A model generated the notes under the pieces. The model did no database searches, was not told the DNA's origin, and saw only the letters and a list, made by a program, of their open reading frames with translations. The position numbers and the translations under genes are program-made. This document shows, in pieces, positions 1 to 8,966 of a stretch of DNA of 51,689 nt (position 1 is the first letter of the stretch; the number at the start of each line of letters is the position of its first letter). This DNA comes from an uncultured Oscillospiraceae bacterium. Lineage in GTDB: Bacteria > Bacillota > Clostridia > Oscillospirales > Acutalibacteraceae. Location: assembly GCA_900549755.1 (NCBI GenBank), contig URPQ01000004.1:1-51689 (forward strand), written 5' to 3'.

Positions 1-326
1 GCGTGACCCTCGGCGGCACGGGAAAGGATACCGGCAAGCGCCACCCGACTGTGGGGAACAACGTTATGATAAGCGCGGGCGCTAAGGTGTTGGGACCATT
101 TAAGATAGGTGATAATTCCCGCATTGCGGCGGGTGCGGTTGTGCTTGAAGAAGTACCGCCGAACTGTACTGTTGTGGGCGTGCCCGCAAGAATAGTGCGG
201 CAGGACGGCAAAAAGGTAGGCTGCGCAAGCCTTGACCAGATACACATTCCCGACCCTGTTAAGCAGAAAATGGAATGTCTTGAAAAACGTATTTCAGAGC
301 TTGAAAAGGCTCTTGAAGAAAAATAA
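1..326 (+). CDS. cysE: Serine O-acetyltransferase, C-terminal part (5' end outside window)
   Basis: The gene enters from the left edge, so only the C-terminal 107 residues are visible. They form the left-handed beta-helix of hexapeptide acetyltransferases, with the family sequence TLGGTGKDTGKRHP followed by the I-G-D-N and V-V-G-V-P-A-R-I-V repeats typical of CysE. CysE makes O-acetylserine from serine and acetyl-CoA, the precursor of cysteine. A short Glu/Lys-rich helix ends the protein. cysS lies two genes downstream, a common cysE-cysS pairing in Firmicutes that ties cysteine synthesis to its charging on tRNA. The reading frame is certain; only the start is missing. Confidence 0.93.
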   Translation, partial: VTLGGTGKDTGKRHPTVGNNVMISAGAKVLGPFKIGDNSRIAAGAVVLEEVPPNCTVVGVPARIVRQDGKKVGCASLDQIHIPDPVKQKMECLEKRISELEKALEEK

Positions 327-340
327 AAAGGGTGATAAAA

Positions 341-1066
341 ATGGATTACGGTATACAGCTTTACAGCGTGCGCGATTTGGCGGAAAAGGATCTTTCGGCG
401 GCGGTAAAACGCGTGGCAGAGCTCGGTTATTCATCGGTTGAATTTGCGGGCTTTTTCGGGCACAGCGCGGAGGAAGTAAACGAAATGCTGCGTGAGAATA
501 ACCTGCGGGTATCAAGCACACATTCAGGGTTTGATGACCTTGTAAATAATTATGATGAAACCGTGGCTTTTCACAAGGCAATAGGCAATAAGCTTTATAT
601 TATTCCGGGATATGATTTGGGCTCGCAGGAAAAATTGGATGTTTTTGTAAAGAAAGCCTCTGAAATTTCAAAGCGCTTGGCGGAAGACGGCATAACGCTT
701 GCTTACCATAATCACGCCCACGAATTTAAGCTTAATGCAGACGGCTCTTTAATATACGAACAGCTGCTTTACCGCACCGATTTAAAGCTTGAAGTGGATA
801 CCTACTGGGCTTTTGTAGGTATGAAGAATCCTATAGCCCTGCTTGACAGGGTGGGCGACAGGCTTGCCTGCATACATATTAAGGACGGCTCGGCAGACGG
901 ACACGGCACACCGCTCGGAAAGGGCGAAGCACCGGTTGCGGCGGTTTATGATTACGCGGTTAAAAACAATATACATATGGTGGTTGAAAGCGAAACCTGC
1001 AACCCCGACGGTATTACCGAGGCGAAGATATGTATAGATTACCTTCACTCGCTTGAAAACAGATAA
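341..1066 (+). CDS. Sugar phosphate isomerase/epimerase-like TIM-barrel protein
   Basis: This 241-residue protein has the AP-endonuclease-2/xylose-isomerase-like TIM-barrel fold. It starts M-D-Y-G-I-Q-L-Y-S-V-R-D, a standard opening of this family, and carries metal-site-like segments: A-Y-H-N-H-A-H-E-F in the middle, L-E-V-D-T-Y-W-A, C-I-H-I-K-D and V-V-E-S-E near the end. Such enzymes isomerise or epimerise keto sugars or inositol derivatives; the substrate cannot be told. ATG 341 is preferred over an in-frame GTG at 332 because AAAAAGGGTG sits 8 bases before it. It lies between cysE and cysS in a probable operon, without an obvious link to cysteine metabolism. Confidence 0.85.
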   Translation: MDYGIQLYSVRDLAEKDLSAAVKRVAELGYSSVEFAGFFGHSAEEVNEMLRENNLRVSSTHSGFDDLVNNYDETVAFHKAIGNKLYIIPGYDLGSQEKLDVFVKKASEISKRLAEDGITLAYHNHAHEFKLNADGSLIYEQLLYRTDLKLEVDTYWAFVGMKNPIALLDRVGDRLACIHIKDGSADGHGTPLGKGEAPVAAVYDYAVKNNIHMVVESETCNPDGITEAKICIDYLHSLENR

Positions 1067-1086
1067 TATACCGGGAGAGGAAACCA

Positions 1087-2466
1087 ATGAGGATATTTAA
1101 CACCCTTACAAGGGAAAAGGATGAATTTAAGCCGATAACCGAGGGCGAGGTTAAAATTTACGCCTGCGGACCTACGGTTTATAACTACATTCATATAGGC
1201 AACGCGCGCCCGCTTTGCGTTTTTGACGTTTTGCGCCGCTATTTTGAGTGGCGCGGCTATAAGGTAAGCTTTGTTCAGAATTTTACCGATATTGACGATA
1301 AGCTGATAAAGCGCGCGAATGAGGAAAGCTCCACCGTGCCCGAAATTGCCGAGCGCTACATAAAGGAATTTTGGACGGATGCTGATGGGCTTAATGTAAA
1401 GCACGCTACTGTTAATCCGCGCGCTACCGAAAATATTGAGCAGATACAGAGCATTATTTCGGCGCTTGTGGAAAAGGGTTATGCGTATCAGTCGGGCGGG
1501 GACGTTTACTACCGCGCTAAAAAGTTTTCGGGCTACGGCAAGCTATCGCACCAGCCGCTTGAAGACCTTGAAGCGGGCGCGAGAATAGACGTTACCGAGG
1601 TTAAGGAAGACCCTATGGATTTCTGCCTGTGGAAAGGCGCTAAACCGGGCGAGCCTTATTGGAACTCGCCCTGGGGCAAGGGCAGACCCGGCTGGCACAT
1701 TGAGTGCTCGGCTATGGCGTGCCGTTATCTCGGTAAAACAATTGACATTCACTGCGGAGGGCTTGACCTTATTTTCCCGCACCACGAAAACGAAATTGCG
1801 CAGAGCGAGGCTGCAAACGGCTGCGAATTTGCGCACTACTGGATGCACAACGGCTTTATAAATGTGGATAACCACAAAATGTCAAAATCGCTCGGCAATT
1901 TCTTTACCGTGCGCGACGTTGCCGAAAAATACGGCTATGAGCCGATACGCTATATGATGGTCTCCTGCCAGTACAGAAGCCCCATAAACTATTCTTATGA
2001 GGTAATAGAACAGGCTAAAAACTCGCTTGAAAGGCTTTACACCTGCCGCGATAATATTGATTTTGCGCTGAAAAATGCGGTGGACGGCGGCGAAGCGCCC
2101 GAATTCATAGAGAAGCGCAAGCAGGAATTTATTGCCGCTATGGACGACGACCTTAACACTGCCGACGCGCTTGCCGCAATATTTATGCTTGTGCGCGATA
2201 TAAATACCCTCATAGCCGAGGGTGCTGGCAAAGCGGCGCTTGAAGCCTGCGCCGATATGTTCGATCAATTAACGGGCGTTTTGGGGCTGGTTTACAACCG
2301 CAAAACCGAGGCGCTTGACAGCGATATTGAGGCCTTAATAGAGCAGCGCACGGCGGCAAGAAAGGCGAAGGACTTTAAAACCGCCGATGAGATACGCGAT
2401 AAGCTAAAGGCAATGGGCATTGTGCTTGAGGACACACCGCAGGGCGTTAAATGGACGAGAGCATAA
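1087..2466 (+). CDS. cysS: Cysteinyl-tRNA synthetase
   Basis: This 459-residue class I aminoacyl-tRNA synthetase charges tRNA-Cys with cysteine. The HIGH motif is H-I-G-N (residues 36-39) and the KMSKS loop is at 264-268. The zinc site that selects cysteine is complete: Cys27, Cys207, His232 and Glu236. Length and motif spacing match the family. GGGAGAGGAAACC lies just before the ATG. The stop overlaps the next gene by 16 bases, so the downstream methyltransferase is probably translationally coupled. Confidence 0.98.
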   Translation: MRIFNTLTREKDEFKPITEGEVKIYACGPTVYNYIHIGNARPLCVFDVLRRYFEWRGYKVSFVQNFTDIDDKLIKRANEESSTVPEIAERYIKEFWTDADGLNVKHATVNPRATENIEQIQSIISALVEKGYAYQSGGDVYYRAKKFSGYGKLSHQPLEDLEAGARIDVTEVKEDPMDFCLWKGAKPGEPYWNSPWGKGRPGWHIECSAMACRYLGKTIDIHCGGLDLIFPHHENEIAQSEAANGCEFAHYWMHNGFINVDNHKMSKSLGNFFTVRDVAEKYGYEPIRYMMVSCQYRSPINYSYEVIEQAKNSLERLYTCRDNIDFALKNAVDGGEAPEFIEKRKQEFIAAMDDDLNTADALAAIFMLVRDINTLIAEGAGKAALEACADMFDQLTGVLGLVYNRKTEALDSDIEALIEQRTAARKAKDFKTADEIRDKLKAMGIVLEDTPQGVKWTRA

Positions 2467-3185
2467 TAAAAAAAGAGCCGCTGGGAAACGGTTTTTTCAT
2501 AAACGTATCAAAGCACCATACTTTCGGAACAGACGCGGTTTTGCTTGCCGATTTTGCACACGCTAAAAAGGCGGACAGGCTTATAGACCTGGGCACGGGG
2601 TGCGGAATAATTCCGTTTTTAATGCTGCGCGACGGTAATTTAAAAACCGCCGTGGGGGTTGATATAAGTGCAGAGGCAATAGGGCTTGCCGCAAAAACCG
2701 CCGAGGAAAACGGCGCCTACAGGTTTACCGCCCTGAACGCCGACCTTAACGATTTAAAGGGTAGGGTGGATTTCGGGTGTCATACGCTTATCACCTGCAA
2801 CCCGCCCTACAAAGCGCCGGGCGCCGGGCTTAAAAACCCCGACGGCGTTTGCGCTGCGGCGCGGCACGAGGTTGCCTGCACCTTAAGCGATATAATTTCG
2901 GTATCGGCAAGGCTGCTGCAAACCTCGGGCAGGCTTTGTATGTGCCAGCGTCCCGAAAGGCTTGCCGAAATAATGTCAGAAATGCGGGAAAACAAATTAG
3001 AGCCTAAGCGGCTGCGGCTTGTCTGCAAAAAAATGGGCGAAGAGCCGTGGCTGGTGCTTACAGAGGCGCGAAAGTGCGGAAACACGGGGCTTCGCATAGA
3101 GCCCACGCTGTATGTTTACGAAAAAGGCGAATATTCGCCCGAAATGATAAGAATTTACGGACCGTATAAGGAGGCGTACTTATAA
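2451..3185 (+). CDS. tRNA1(Val) (adenine37-N6)-methyltransferase-like protein
   Basis: A 244-residue Rossmann-fold methyltransferase of the TrmN6/YfiC type. The SAM-binding motif is D-L-G-T-G-C-G (residues 46-52) and the catalytic N6-adenine motif is N-P-P-Y (117-120). The N-terminal H-H-T-F-G-T-D-A-V-L-L-A-D-F is diagnostic of this family. The family methylates the exocyclic amine of adenine in nucleic acid, typically tRNA. It starts inside cysS and is followed 2 bases later by rsmI, another RNA methylase; the yabB/yabC-like order is common in Firmicutes. The exact substrate is inferred from the family. Confidence 0.9.
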   Translation: MDESIIKKEPLGNGFFINVSKHHTFGTDAVLLADFAHAKKADRLIDLGTGCGIIPFLMLRDGNLKTAVGVDISAEAIGLAAKTAEENGAYRFTALNADLNDLKGRVDFGCHTLITCNPPYKAPGAGLKNPDGVCAAARHEVACTLSDIISVSARLLQTSGRLCMCQRPERLAEIMSEMRENKLEPKRLRLVCKKMGEEPWLVLTEARKCGNTGLRIEPTLYVYEKGEYSPEMIRIYGPYKEAYL

Positions 3186-3187
3186 TA

Positions 3188-4009
3188 ATGAGCGGAAAAC
3201 TTTATGTTGTCGGTACGCCGATAGGAAATTTAGAGGATTTCAGCCCGCGCGCCGTGCGAATACTCGGTGAGGCGGATTTTATTGCCGCCGAGGACACGCG
3301 CGTTACGCTGAAGCTGCTTAATCATTTTGAAATTAAAAAGGAAATGCTCTCTTATTATGAGCATAATAAAAACGCTAAAGGAAATCTTATAATTGAGCGC
3401 ATTTTAAAGGGCGAAAGCTGCGCGCTGGTATCGGACGCAGGTATGCCCGCAATATCCGACCCGGGCGAGGATTTAGTGCGGCAGGCGCACGAAAGCGGCA
3501 TAGCGGTTGAGTCTGTTCCGGGGCCGAGCGCGCTTATAACCGCCCTTGCAATATCGGGTATGGAAAGCGGCAGATTTTGCTTTGAGGGCTTTTTATCGGT
3601 AAATAAAATAAGCCGCAAAAAGCACTTGGAGGAAATAAAGAACGAAAAGCGAACTATGATTTTTTATGAGGCGCCGCATAAATTACCTGCTACGCTCCAC
3701 GATATGTTAGCTTATTTGGGGGATAGGAAGATATCCCTTGTGCGGGAGCTTACAAAAATTCACGAAACGGTTATGAACACGACCATGTCAAAAGCGGCGG
3801 AGTATTACAGCGATAACACGCCGCGCGGCGAATTTGTTTTGATAATTGAGGGGAAAAAAGAGGAGGAGACTGCGGGTTATTCGTTTGAAGACGCGGTCAA
3901 TTTGGCAAAAAGGCTTATTAAGGACGGAAAATCAACTTCAGCCGCCGCAAAAGAGGCTGCCGAGGTTTCAAAATACAGAAAAAGTGAAATTTACAAAGAA
4001 CTGATATAA
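3188..4009 (+). CDS. rsmI: 16S rRNA (cytidine1402-2'-O)-methyltransferase
   Basis: A 273-residue tetrapyrrole-methylase-fold enzyme that 2'-O-methylates C1402 in the decoding centre of 16S rRNA. Signatures are V-V-G-T-P-I-G-N-L-E-D near the N-terminus, A-A-E-D-T-R (33-38), V-S-D-A-G-M-P-A-I-S-D-P-G (81-93), F-Y-E-A-P-H-K and a G-E-F-V-L-I-I-E strand. The C-terminal helix-rich tail is the usual RsmI extension. AAGGAGG lies 12 bases upstream of the ATG, inside the end of the preceding gene. Confidence 0.97.
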   Translation: MSGKLYVVGTPIGNLEDFSPRAVRILGEADFIAAEDTRVTLKLLNHFEIKKEMLSYYEHNKNAKGNLIIERILKGESCALVSDAGMPAISDPGEDLVRQAHESGIAVESVPGPSALITALAISGMESGRFCFEGFLSVNKISRKKHLEEIKNEKRTMIFYEAPHKLPATLHDMLAYLGDRKISLVRELTKIHETVMNTTMSKAAEYYSDNTPRGEFVLIIEGKKEEETAGYSFEDAVNLAKRLIKDGKSTSAAAKEAAEVSKYRKSEIYKELI

Positions 4010-4021
4010 TTGGGTGTGGAT

Positions 4022-5530
4022 ATGGAAGAAAATAAGGATTTTTTAGATTTTGGAAGTGAAGATATTTTTTCATCTTCGGCAAGGGAAACGCAGGATTATG
4101 AGAATATTGTGAGCAGCAGCAAAATGCGAGGAAAGCACTACGCAAAGAAAAAGCGCGGCAACGCCTTTACAAAATGGTGGCGCAGCTGCAAAAAGTGGCA
4201 GAAGGCTTGTATGATAACCGCCACCTCGCTTGTTTTGGTGGTGGCTATTGCCGTGGGTGTTCTCAGAATAGTGTTTAATTACAACTATAATAATATTACG
4301 AAAAACCCCGAGGATTTGGGCTTTGAAAGCGTTATAAACGATAAAATAGTAAACGTTGCGCTTTTCGGTATTGATACCCGCGACCCGAAATCATTTAAAG
4401 GTCTTTCCGACAGTATAATGATAATGAGCCTTAACACTGAAACCAAAAAGGTTAAGCTTATGTCGGTAATGCGGGACACCTTAGTGCCCATAACCTACAA
4501 CGGAAAAACAACATATGCCAAAATCAACAGCGCATATTCAAAGGGCGGACCCGAGCTTGCCATTAAAACGCTCAATACCATATTTAAGCTTGATATTTCC
4601 GAGTATGCAACGGTAAACTTCTACGGCATGTCGGATATAATTGAGGCTGTGGGCGGAATTGACGTGGAGCTTGCAAAGGGCGAGCTTGACGTTTACGGTT
4701 ATGAAAACGGGCAAAAGGTCAATTACGGTCTTAACGGCTGTATTGCCGAAATATGCGGTCACAAGGGGTTGGACGCAAACAAATATTACATCAGAGAGGC
4801 GGGCGTGCACCACCTTAACGGCGTTCAGGCGGTGGCATATGCCAGAATCCGCCATGCCGCCAATATTGATGGCACTAACGATGACTACGGCAGAACCGAC
4901 CGCCAGCGCTACGTTATGGAGCAGCTTTTCAATAAGGCGATAAAGCTCGGCAAAAGTCAGTATGTAAAGCTTGCAAAATCGCTTATGCCATGCAGCGAGA
5001 CATCTCTCTCTTATTCCGAGATATTAAGCCTTGCGGTTAATATCCTTTTGCAGTCGCCTACCTTTGAGCAGACAAGAATACCCGATTTTTCGTATCAGAT
5101 GCCGTCTAAAAGCATAAGCGGTGTAGGACAGTGTGTTTATTACGACTTAAACTACGCCTCAAAGCTTATTCACGCCTTTATTTATGACGATATAAAGCCT
5201 GAGGATTATATTGCTGCCAACGGAATTGAGAAAAACGATTGGTATGCGGGCGCTACGGTTAAAAAGCCGTCCTCTAATTCATCAACCGTAAAAAAACCAT
5301 CGTCAAGCTCCTCACAAAATTCGTCGGCTGCTTCTTCGGATAATACCATTATCGTGCCCGAACCATCATCGGATACAGATTCTTCGTCGTCCTTACCGTC
5401 AAGCAGTGACAACTCCGATACAGAGCCGTCTGTACCCGATAATCCCGATGCCTCCTCTGATTCGAGCACCGTTACATCTTCGGAGGACTCAAAGCCCGAT
5501 GATAGCTCTGCACCCGAAAAGACAGAATAG
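4022..5530 (+). CDS. LytR-CpsA-Psr (LCP) family cell-wall polymer ligase
   Basis: About 502 residues. A short basic cytoplasmic region is followed by one membrane helix (roughly 60-85) and an extracellular LCP domain. LCP enzymes move wall teichoic acid or capsule precursors from the lipid carrier onto peptidoglycan. Characteristic pieces are V-A-L-F-G-I-D-T-R-D, S-D-S-I-M-I-M-S-L, S-V-M-R-D-T-L-V-P-I and Y-A-R-I-R-H, which hold the pyrophosphate-binding acidic and arginine residues. The last 90 residues are a Ser/Pro/Asp/Glu-rich disordered tail, probably within the wall. ATG 4022 is chosen over TTG 4010 and GTG 4016 on codon preference only; the ribosome site is weak. Confidence 0.93.
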   Translation: MEENKDFLDFGSEDIFSSSARETQDYENIVSSSKMRGKHYAKKKRGNAFTKWWRSCKKWQKACMITATSLVLVVAIAVGVLRIVFNYNYNNITKNPEDLGFESVINDKIVNVALFGIDTRDPKSFKGLSDSIMIMSLNTETKKVKLMSVMRDTLVPITYNGKTTYAKINSAYSKGGPELAIKTLNTIFKLDISEYATVNFYGMSDIIEAVGGIDVELAKGELDVYGYENGQKVNYGLNGCIAEICGHKGLDANKYYIREAGVHHLNGVQAVAYARIRHAANIDGTNDDYGRTDRQRYVMEQLFNKAIKLGKSQYVKLAKSLMPCSETSLSYSEILSLAVNILLQSPTFEQTRIPDFSYQMPSKSISGVGQCVYYDLNYASKLIHAFIYDDIKPEDYIAANGIEKNDWYAGATVKKPSSNSSTVKKPSSSSSQNSSAASSDNTIIVPEPSSDTDSSSSLPSSSDNSDTEPSVPDNPDASSDSSTVTSSEDSKPDDSSAPEKTE

Positions 5531-5541
5531 GGGGAATAAAT

Positions 5542-6384
5542 ATGCCGCAGAATATATATCAGGCGTTATGGATATTCATAATCTACGCGTTTTTAGGCTG
5601 GTGCTCCGAGGTTGCGTTTGCCGCCGTAAACAAGGGTAAATTTGTAAACCGCGGCTTTTTAAACGGTCCTGTCTGCCCAATTTACGGCGTGGGTATGCTT
5701 ATAGTGGTGCTTTGCCTTTGGAGCCTTCGCGACAGACCGCTGTTGCTCTTTTTAGGCTCAGCCCTGCTTACCACCGCGCTGGAGTTTGTTACCGGCTTTG
5801 TGCTTGAAAGGTTCTTTCACGATAAATGGTGGGATTACTCGGATATGCCCTTTAACATAAAAGGCTACGTCTGCCTTAAATTTACTGTTTTGTGGGGCTT
5901 GGCGGCTTCATTTATAATAGGCGCGGTTCACCGCTTTGTTTATATGCTTATTGTAAAAACACCATTTGTTTTGGGCGTTATATTGCTTGCGGTATTTTCG
6001 GCGGCGTTTATTGCCGACTTTATTGTAACTCTTACCGCCCTTGTAAAGCTGCCTAAAAAGCTTAAAGCTATGGCAGAGGCGGAAAGGGCGCTGCGCGCGG
6101 TGTCAGATAAAATCGGCGAGAACATAAGCGATACCACAATAGCCGCTAAGGAAAAGGGAACGGCTTTAGCCGAGGAAAACAAACCGCGGCTTGACGAATT
6201 AAAGGCGGAATACGAAAAGAAGAAAAAAGAGCTTTCGGCAATGCTTGATAGGAATTTTGTGCACAGGCGTATTTTCAAGGCGTTCCCGAATCTTAAAAAC
6301 GGGCGCTACAAAGCGGTATTTGACCGTATGAACGAATTAAAATTAAAGGTGACGGAAAAAGGTAATGAAAAAGACGGCGTGTGA
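5542..6384 (+). CDS. CmpB-type (putative ABC-transporter type IV) membrane protein
   Basis: A 280-residue protein with about four or five membrane helices in the first 165 residues, then a long charged cytoplasmic tail with a Lys/Glu-rich coiled-coil-like stretch. The family marks are G-W-C-S-E-V, N-R-G-F-L-N-G-P-V-C-P-I-Y-G and W-D-Y-S-D-M-P-F-N. These define a Clostridia family annotated as putative ABC-transporter type IV (CmpB); real transport has not been shown to my knowledge. A smaller relative with the same W-D-Y-S-x-M-P-x-N motif is at 29181-29582. GGGGGAATAA precedes the ATG. The end overlaps the next small gene by 20 bases. Confidence 0.8.
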   Translation: MPQNIYQALWIFIIYAFLGWCSEVAFAAVNKGKFVNRGFLNGPVCPIYGVGMLIVVLCLWSLRDRPLLLFLGSALLTTALEFVTGFVLERFFHDKWWDYSDMPFNIKGYVCLKFTVLWGLAASFIIGAVHRFVYMLIVKTPFVLGVILLAVFSAAFIADFIVTLTALVKLPKKLKAMAEAERALRAVSDKIGENISDTTIAAKEKGTALAEENKPRLDELKAEYEKKKKELSAMLDRNFVHRRIFKAFPNLKNGRYKAVFDRMNELKLKVTEKGNEKDGV

Positions 6385-6544
6385 AAGCTGCGCTAATTAT
6401 GTTTATGACCCCGAGAGCGACATAATGTACTGCGAAATGGATCTGGATGAGGACGAAATGCAGCGCTTTTTAACCTCGCAGACCTATAACTGCCCGTATT
6501 ACGATTTTTATGATGAATATAAAATAGTCAGAAAACAGAATTAG
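6365..6544 (+). CDS. Small Cys-rich DUF6472-like protein
   Basis: A 59-residue protein beginning inside the previous gene (ATG 6365, TAG 6542). It has a C-x2-C pair near the N-terminus, a third Cys in Y-C-E-M-D, the acidic run D-L-D-E-D-E-M and C-P-Y-Y near the end, finishing E-Y-K-I-V-R-K-Q. This layout fits the small Clostridia family DUF6472; four cysteines suggest bound zinc. Function is unknown. Its overlap with the upstream gene and 10-base gap to plsC place it in the same operon. Confidence 0.8.
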   Translation: MKKTACESCANYVYDPESDIMYCEMDLDEDEMQRFLTSQTYNCPYYDFYDEYKIVRKQN

Positions 6545-6554
6545 GAGCGGCAAT

Positions 6555-7379
6555 ATGTTTTATTTATATTTAGTGTTAAGCGCGGCGCTTATACCTATAC
6601 TTAACAATTTCTTTGAAATTTTGCGGCAGCCCTACTCGTGGTGGCTGGTGCCTGTGCTGTTTATCGCCTTCTTTTTGGGGTTTGTTATTCTGCACCTTAT
6701 TGTTACCTGCGTCTGGATTGCCACGGCGAATGTTAATAAGCCGCCGCGCGGCACTAAGGCTTTCAGGGTGCTTGCAAACATAACAATACCCCTGCTTTTA
6801 AAGCTTGCAAGGGTAAGCGTTAAAACCGAAGGAGCGGAGAAAATACCTGAGGGCGCGCGTATGCTGTTTGTTTGTAATCATCAGCACGATTTAGACCCCG
6901 TAATGCTGCTTTCCGCCTTTCCGAGCGCTGAACTCGGCTTTATAGGCAAAAAGGATATTTATAAGGATATGCCCTTCATAGCAAAGGCTATGCACCGCCT
7001 TTATTGCCTGCCTATCGACCGCGAAAACGACCGCGCGGCGGCTAAGACAATTATTGAGGCTTCTCGCCTTTTAAAATCGGGCAAGGTATCGGTTGGTCTT
7101 TTCCCCGAGGGGTACACAAGCAAAACCTGTGAGCTGCTGCCTTTCAGAAACGGCGCGTTCAAGGTGGCTTACCGTGCCGAGGCGCCTATTGCGGTCTGCG
7201 TGATAAATAATACCCGCTCAATACCCAAAGAGCTTTTTTGGCGTCGAACCGAAATAAAGCTCAATGTGCTTGAGGTTATTCCGTATGAGGATTATAAGGA
7301 TATGCACACCGTGGAGCTGGGCGATAAAATACATGATATGATGCAGACAGAGCTCAAAAGGCTGCGCGGCGAAAATTAA
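6555..7379 (+). CDS. plsC: 1-acylglycerol-3-phosphate O-acyltransferase (PlsC family)
   Basis: A 274-residue membrane enzyme with two N-terminal hydrophobic helices (about 1-60) and a PlsC acyltransferase domain. The catalytic H-x4-D motif is N-H-Q-H-D-L-D-P (His109, Asp114). The substrate-binding F-P-E-G motif is at 183-186, followed by R-N-G-A-F-K-V-A. It would acylate lysophosphatidic acid to phosphatidic acid at the inner face of the membrane. Many clostridial genomes have several PlsC paralogs, so the precise acceptor is not certain. TAGGAGCGGCAAT gives a clear ribosome site. Confidence 0.92.
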   Translation: MFYLYLVLSAALIPILNNFFEILRQPYSWWLVPVLFIAFFLGFVILHLIVTCVWIATANVNKPPRGTKAFRVLANITIPLLLKLARVSVKTEGAEKIPEGARMLFVCNHQHDLDPVMLLSAFPSAELGFIGKKDIYKDMPFIAKAMHRLYCLPIDRENDRAAAKTIIEASRLLKSGKVSVGLFPEGYTSKTCELLPFRNGAFKVAYRAEAPIAVCVINNTRSIPKELFWRRTEIKLNVLEVIPYEDYKDMHTVELGDKIHDMMQTELKRLRGEN

Positions 7380-7398
7380 AACGATTGGAAAGAGTTAA

Positions 7399-8100
7399 AT
7401 GAAAATAAAGGGCTTTATTGCATTATTTGCGGCAGCGGCTATGCTGTCGACGCTTGGCGGCTGTGCCGAAAAGAAAAATGACAGCAAAACTCAGCCTGAA
7501 AGCAGTGCTTCTTCACAGCCTGAAAGCGCGCTTATAAACGCAGAGCATATTTATCAGCTTGATAAATGGCCCACCGGGTGCGAAAGTGTTTCGGCGGTAA
7601 TGGCAATGAAGGCTGCCGGACTTGATATTACGGTGGATGAATTTATAGATAATTACCTTAATTGCACCCCGCGCCCGTTTGACCCCGAAAAGTCATTCGG
7701 CGGCGACCCGCGTTCAAAAAGCGGCAAGGGCTGTTACGCTCCGGTTATAAAGGCGGCGCTTGATAAAGCGCTTGCGGGCACCGATTTTAAGGCGACTGAG
7801 CTTAAAAACGTACCTATCGCAGAGCTTTGCAAAAAGTATATTGCCGCAGGAACGCCGGTTATTTTTTGGGGAACGCTTGAAATGGCTGAGCCCTTTGAGG
7901 GCGATTCATGGGAATTTGAGGGTAAAAAGATAACCTGGATAAGACCCGAGCACTGCCTGCTGCTGGTGGGGTATAATACAGAAAGCTATATTTTCTGCGA
8001 CCCTATGCGGGAGGAAAGCGTTACCTACTACCCCAAAGCGGCGGTTGAAACGGCATACAGCGCCCTTTACTCACAGGCAGTGGTTATTGAAAAGAAATAA
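7399..8100 (+). CDS. Peptidase C39-like lipoprotein
   Basis: A 233-residue secreted lipoprotein: signal peptide with lipobox L-G-G-C (Cys22), a Ser/Gln-rich linker, then a papain-like C39_2 domain. The presumed catalytic Cys is in W-P-T-G-C-E-S-V (Cys61), His in R-P-E-H-C-L-L-L-V-G-Y (His185) and Asp in F-C-D-P (Asp201). This arrangement is widespread in Firmicutes extracellular C39-like proteins; the substrate is unknown and it lacks a linked ABC exporter. Its last 17 bases overlap the tail of the convergent germination permease gene, so neither gene has room for a terminator between them. Confidence 0.85.
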   Translation: MKIKGFIALFAAAAMLSTLGGCAEKKNDSKTQPESSASSQPESALINAEHIYQLDKWPTGCESVSAVMAMKAAGLDITVDEFIDNYLNCTPRPFDPEKSFGGDPRSKSGKGCYAPVIKAALDKALAGTDFKATELKNVPIAELCKKYIAAGTPVIFWGTLEMAEPFEGDSWEFEGKKITWIRPEHCLLLVGYNTESYIFCDPMREESVTYYPKAAVETAYSALYSQAVVIEKK

Positions 8101-8962
8101 ATTTAATCCGTTTTATTGCCATATAGCAAAGCCTTGCGCAAAAGGCTGTTTTAATCAGTGCCGATATAAAGAAAAGGCAGTAAACAATACCGTCCATTCG
8201 TGTAAAAAGCGGACCTACGGTTACGGTACTTACAGCGGCTGCCAGCGGAAACGGCAGCCGTGCTGCCATTCTTCCCCCGAAAAGCAGAACGCTGTCGCAT
8301 AATATCAGCACGGTAATTACAAGCCCCGCAAGCAGTCCCCAAAGCCCCGCATCCTCGCGGGGCTTTGCGTTTGTAAGCATAAAATACGGCGGTATAAGCA
8401 CGGCGGGCAGCGCGGTTCCGAAAAGAAAGGGAGCAGTCCCGTTTTTAAGCTCGGTAAATGTAGGCATAGAGTGAAGCGCTATATTTTCAAATTCAAAGTT
8501 TTTTGCTGTGAGTAAAAAGAAAATTATAACCGCCAAAATAAAAAAAGGCGCGATTATAAGCGATAGTTTTAAAATAACATCATTTTTTTTAACCGACAGC
8601 ACCGCGGCGGTAAAAAGAAAAATAAAGGCTACGGCAAAATGCTCGCCGCCGGGTAAAAGTATTTTATCGGCAAAGCTTAAAAAATCCAAAACACAGTGCG
8701 CGCCGTTCCAAAATGCATAAACCGCCGCCGATAAAAGAAAAAGCACCAAAAGTATTTTTTTAAAAATTCCGCCCTGCAAAAGTCCCCTGCAAAGCAGCAG
8801 GGATAAAAAGTAGACCGCAACGGAAAAAGCCGCGGCAATAAAAAATCCCGGTAAAATTGCGCCGCCGTAATACAGGTCAGGCAGGGTTATAACCGCGTCG
8901 CCTATTATGAAAATTGCCGCAAGGCAGGCGGAATGTTTTGAATAATCAGCACGGTTTGTCAT
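8084..8962 (-). CDS. GerAB-type spore germination permease (compact)
   Basis: A 292-residue, almost wholly hydrophobic protein with about nine or ten membrane helices, last gene of a gerA-gerC-gerB operon. GerAB proteins are amino-acid-transporter-like and bind the germinant in the spore inner membrane. The N-terminus (T-N-R ... I-G-D-A-V-I-T-L-P) aligns with the usual opening I-T-x-R-Q...G-x-x-x-L-P. It is about 70 residues shorter than usual, with compact loops and no obvious frameshift. It starts 4 bases after gerC ends. Family assignment rests on hydropathy, N-terminal motif and context. Confidence 0.8.
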   Translation of the reverse strand: MTNRADYSKHSACLAAIFIIGDAVITLPDLYYGGAILPGFFIAAAFSVAVYFLSLLLCRGLLQGGIFKKILLVLFLLSAAVYAFWNGAHCVLDFLSFADKILLPGGEHFAVAFIFLFTAAVLSVKKNDVILKLSLIIAPFFILAVIIFFLLTAKNFEFENIALHSMPTFTELKNGTAPFLFGTALPAVLIPPYFMLTNAKPREDAGLWGLLAGLVITVLILCDSVLLFGGRMAARLPFPLAAAVSTVTVGPLFTRMDGIVYCLFFISALIKTAFCARLCYMAIKRIKFISFQ

Positions 8963-8966
8963 TTTT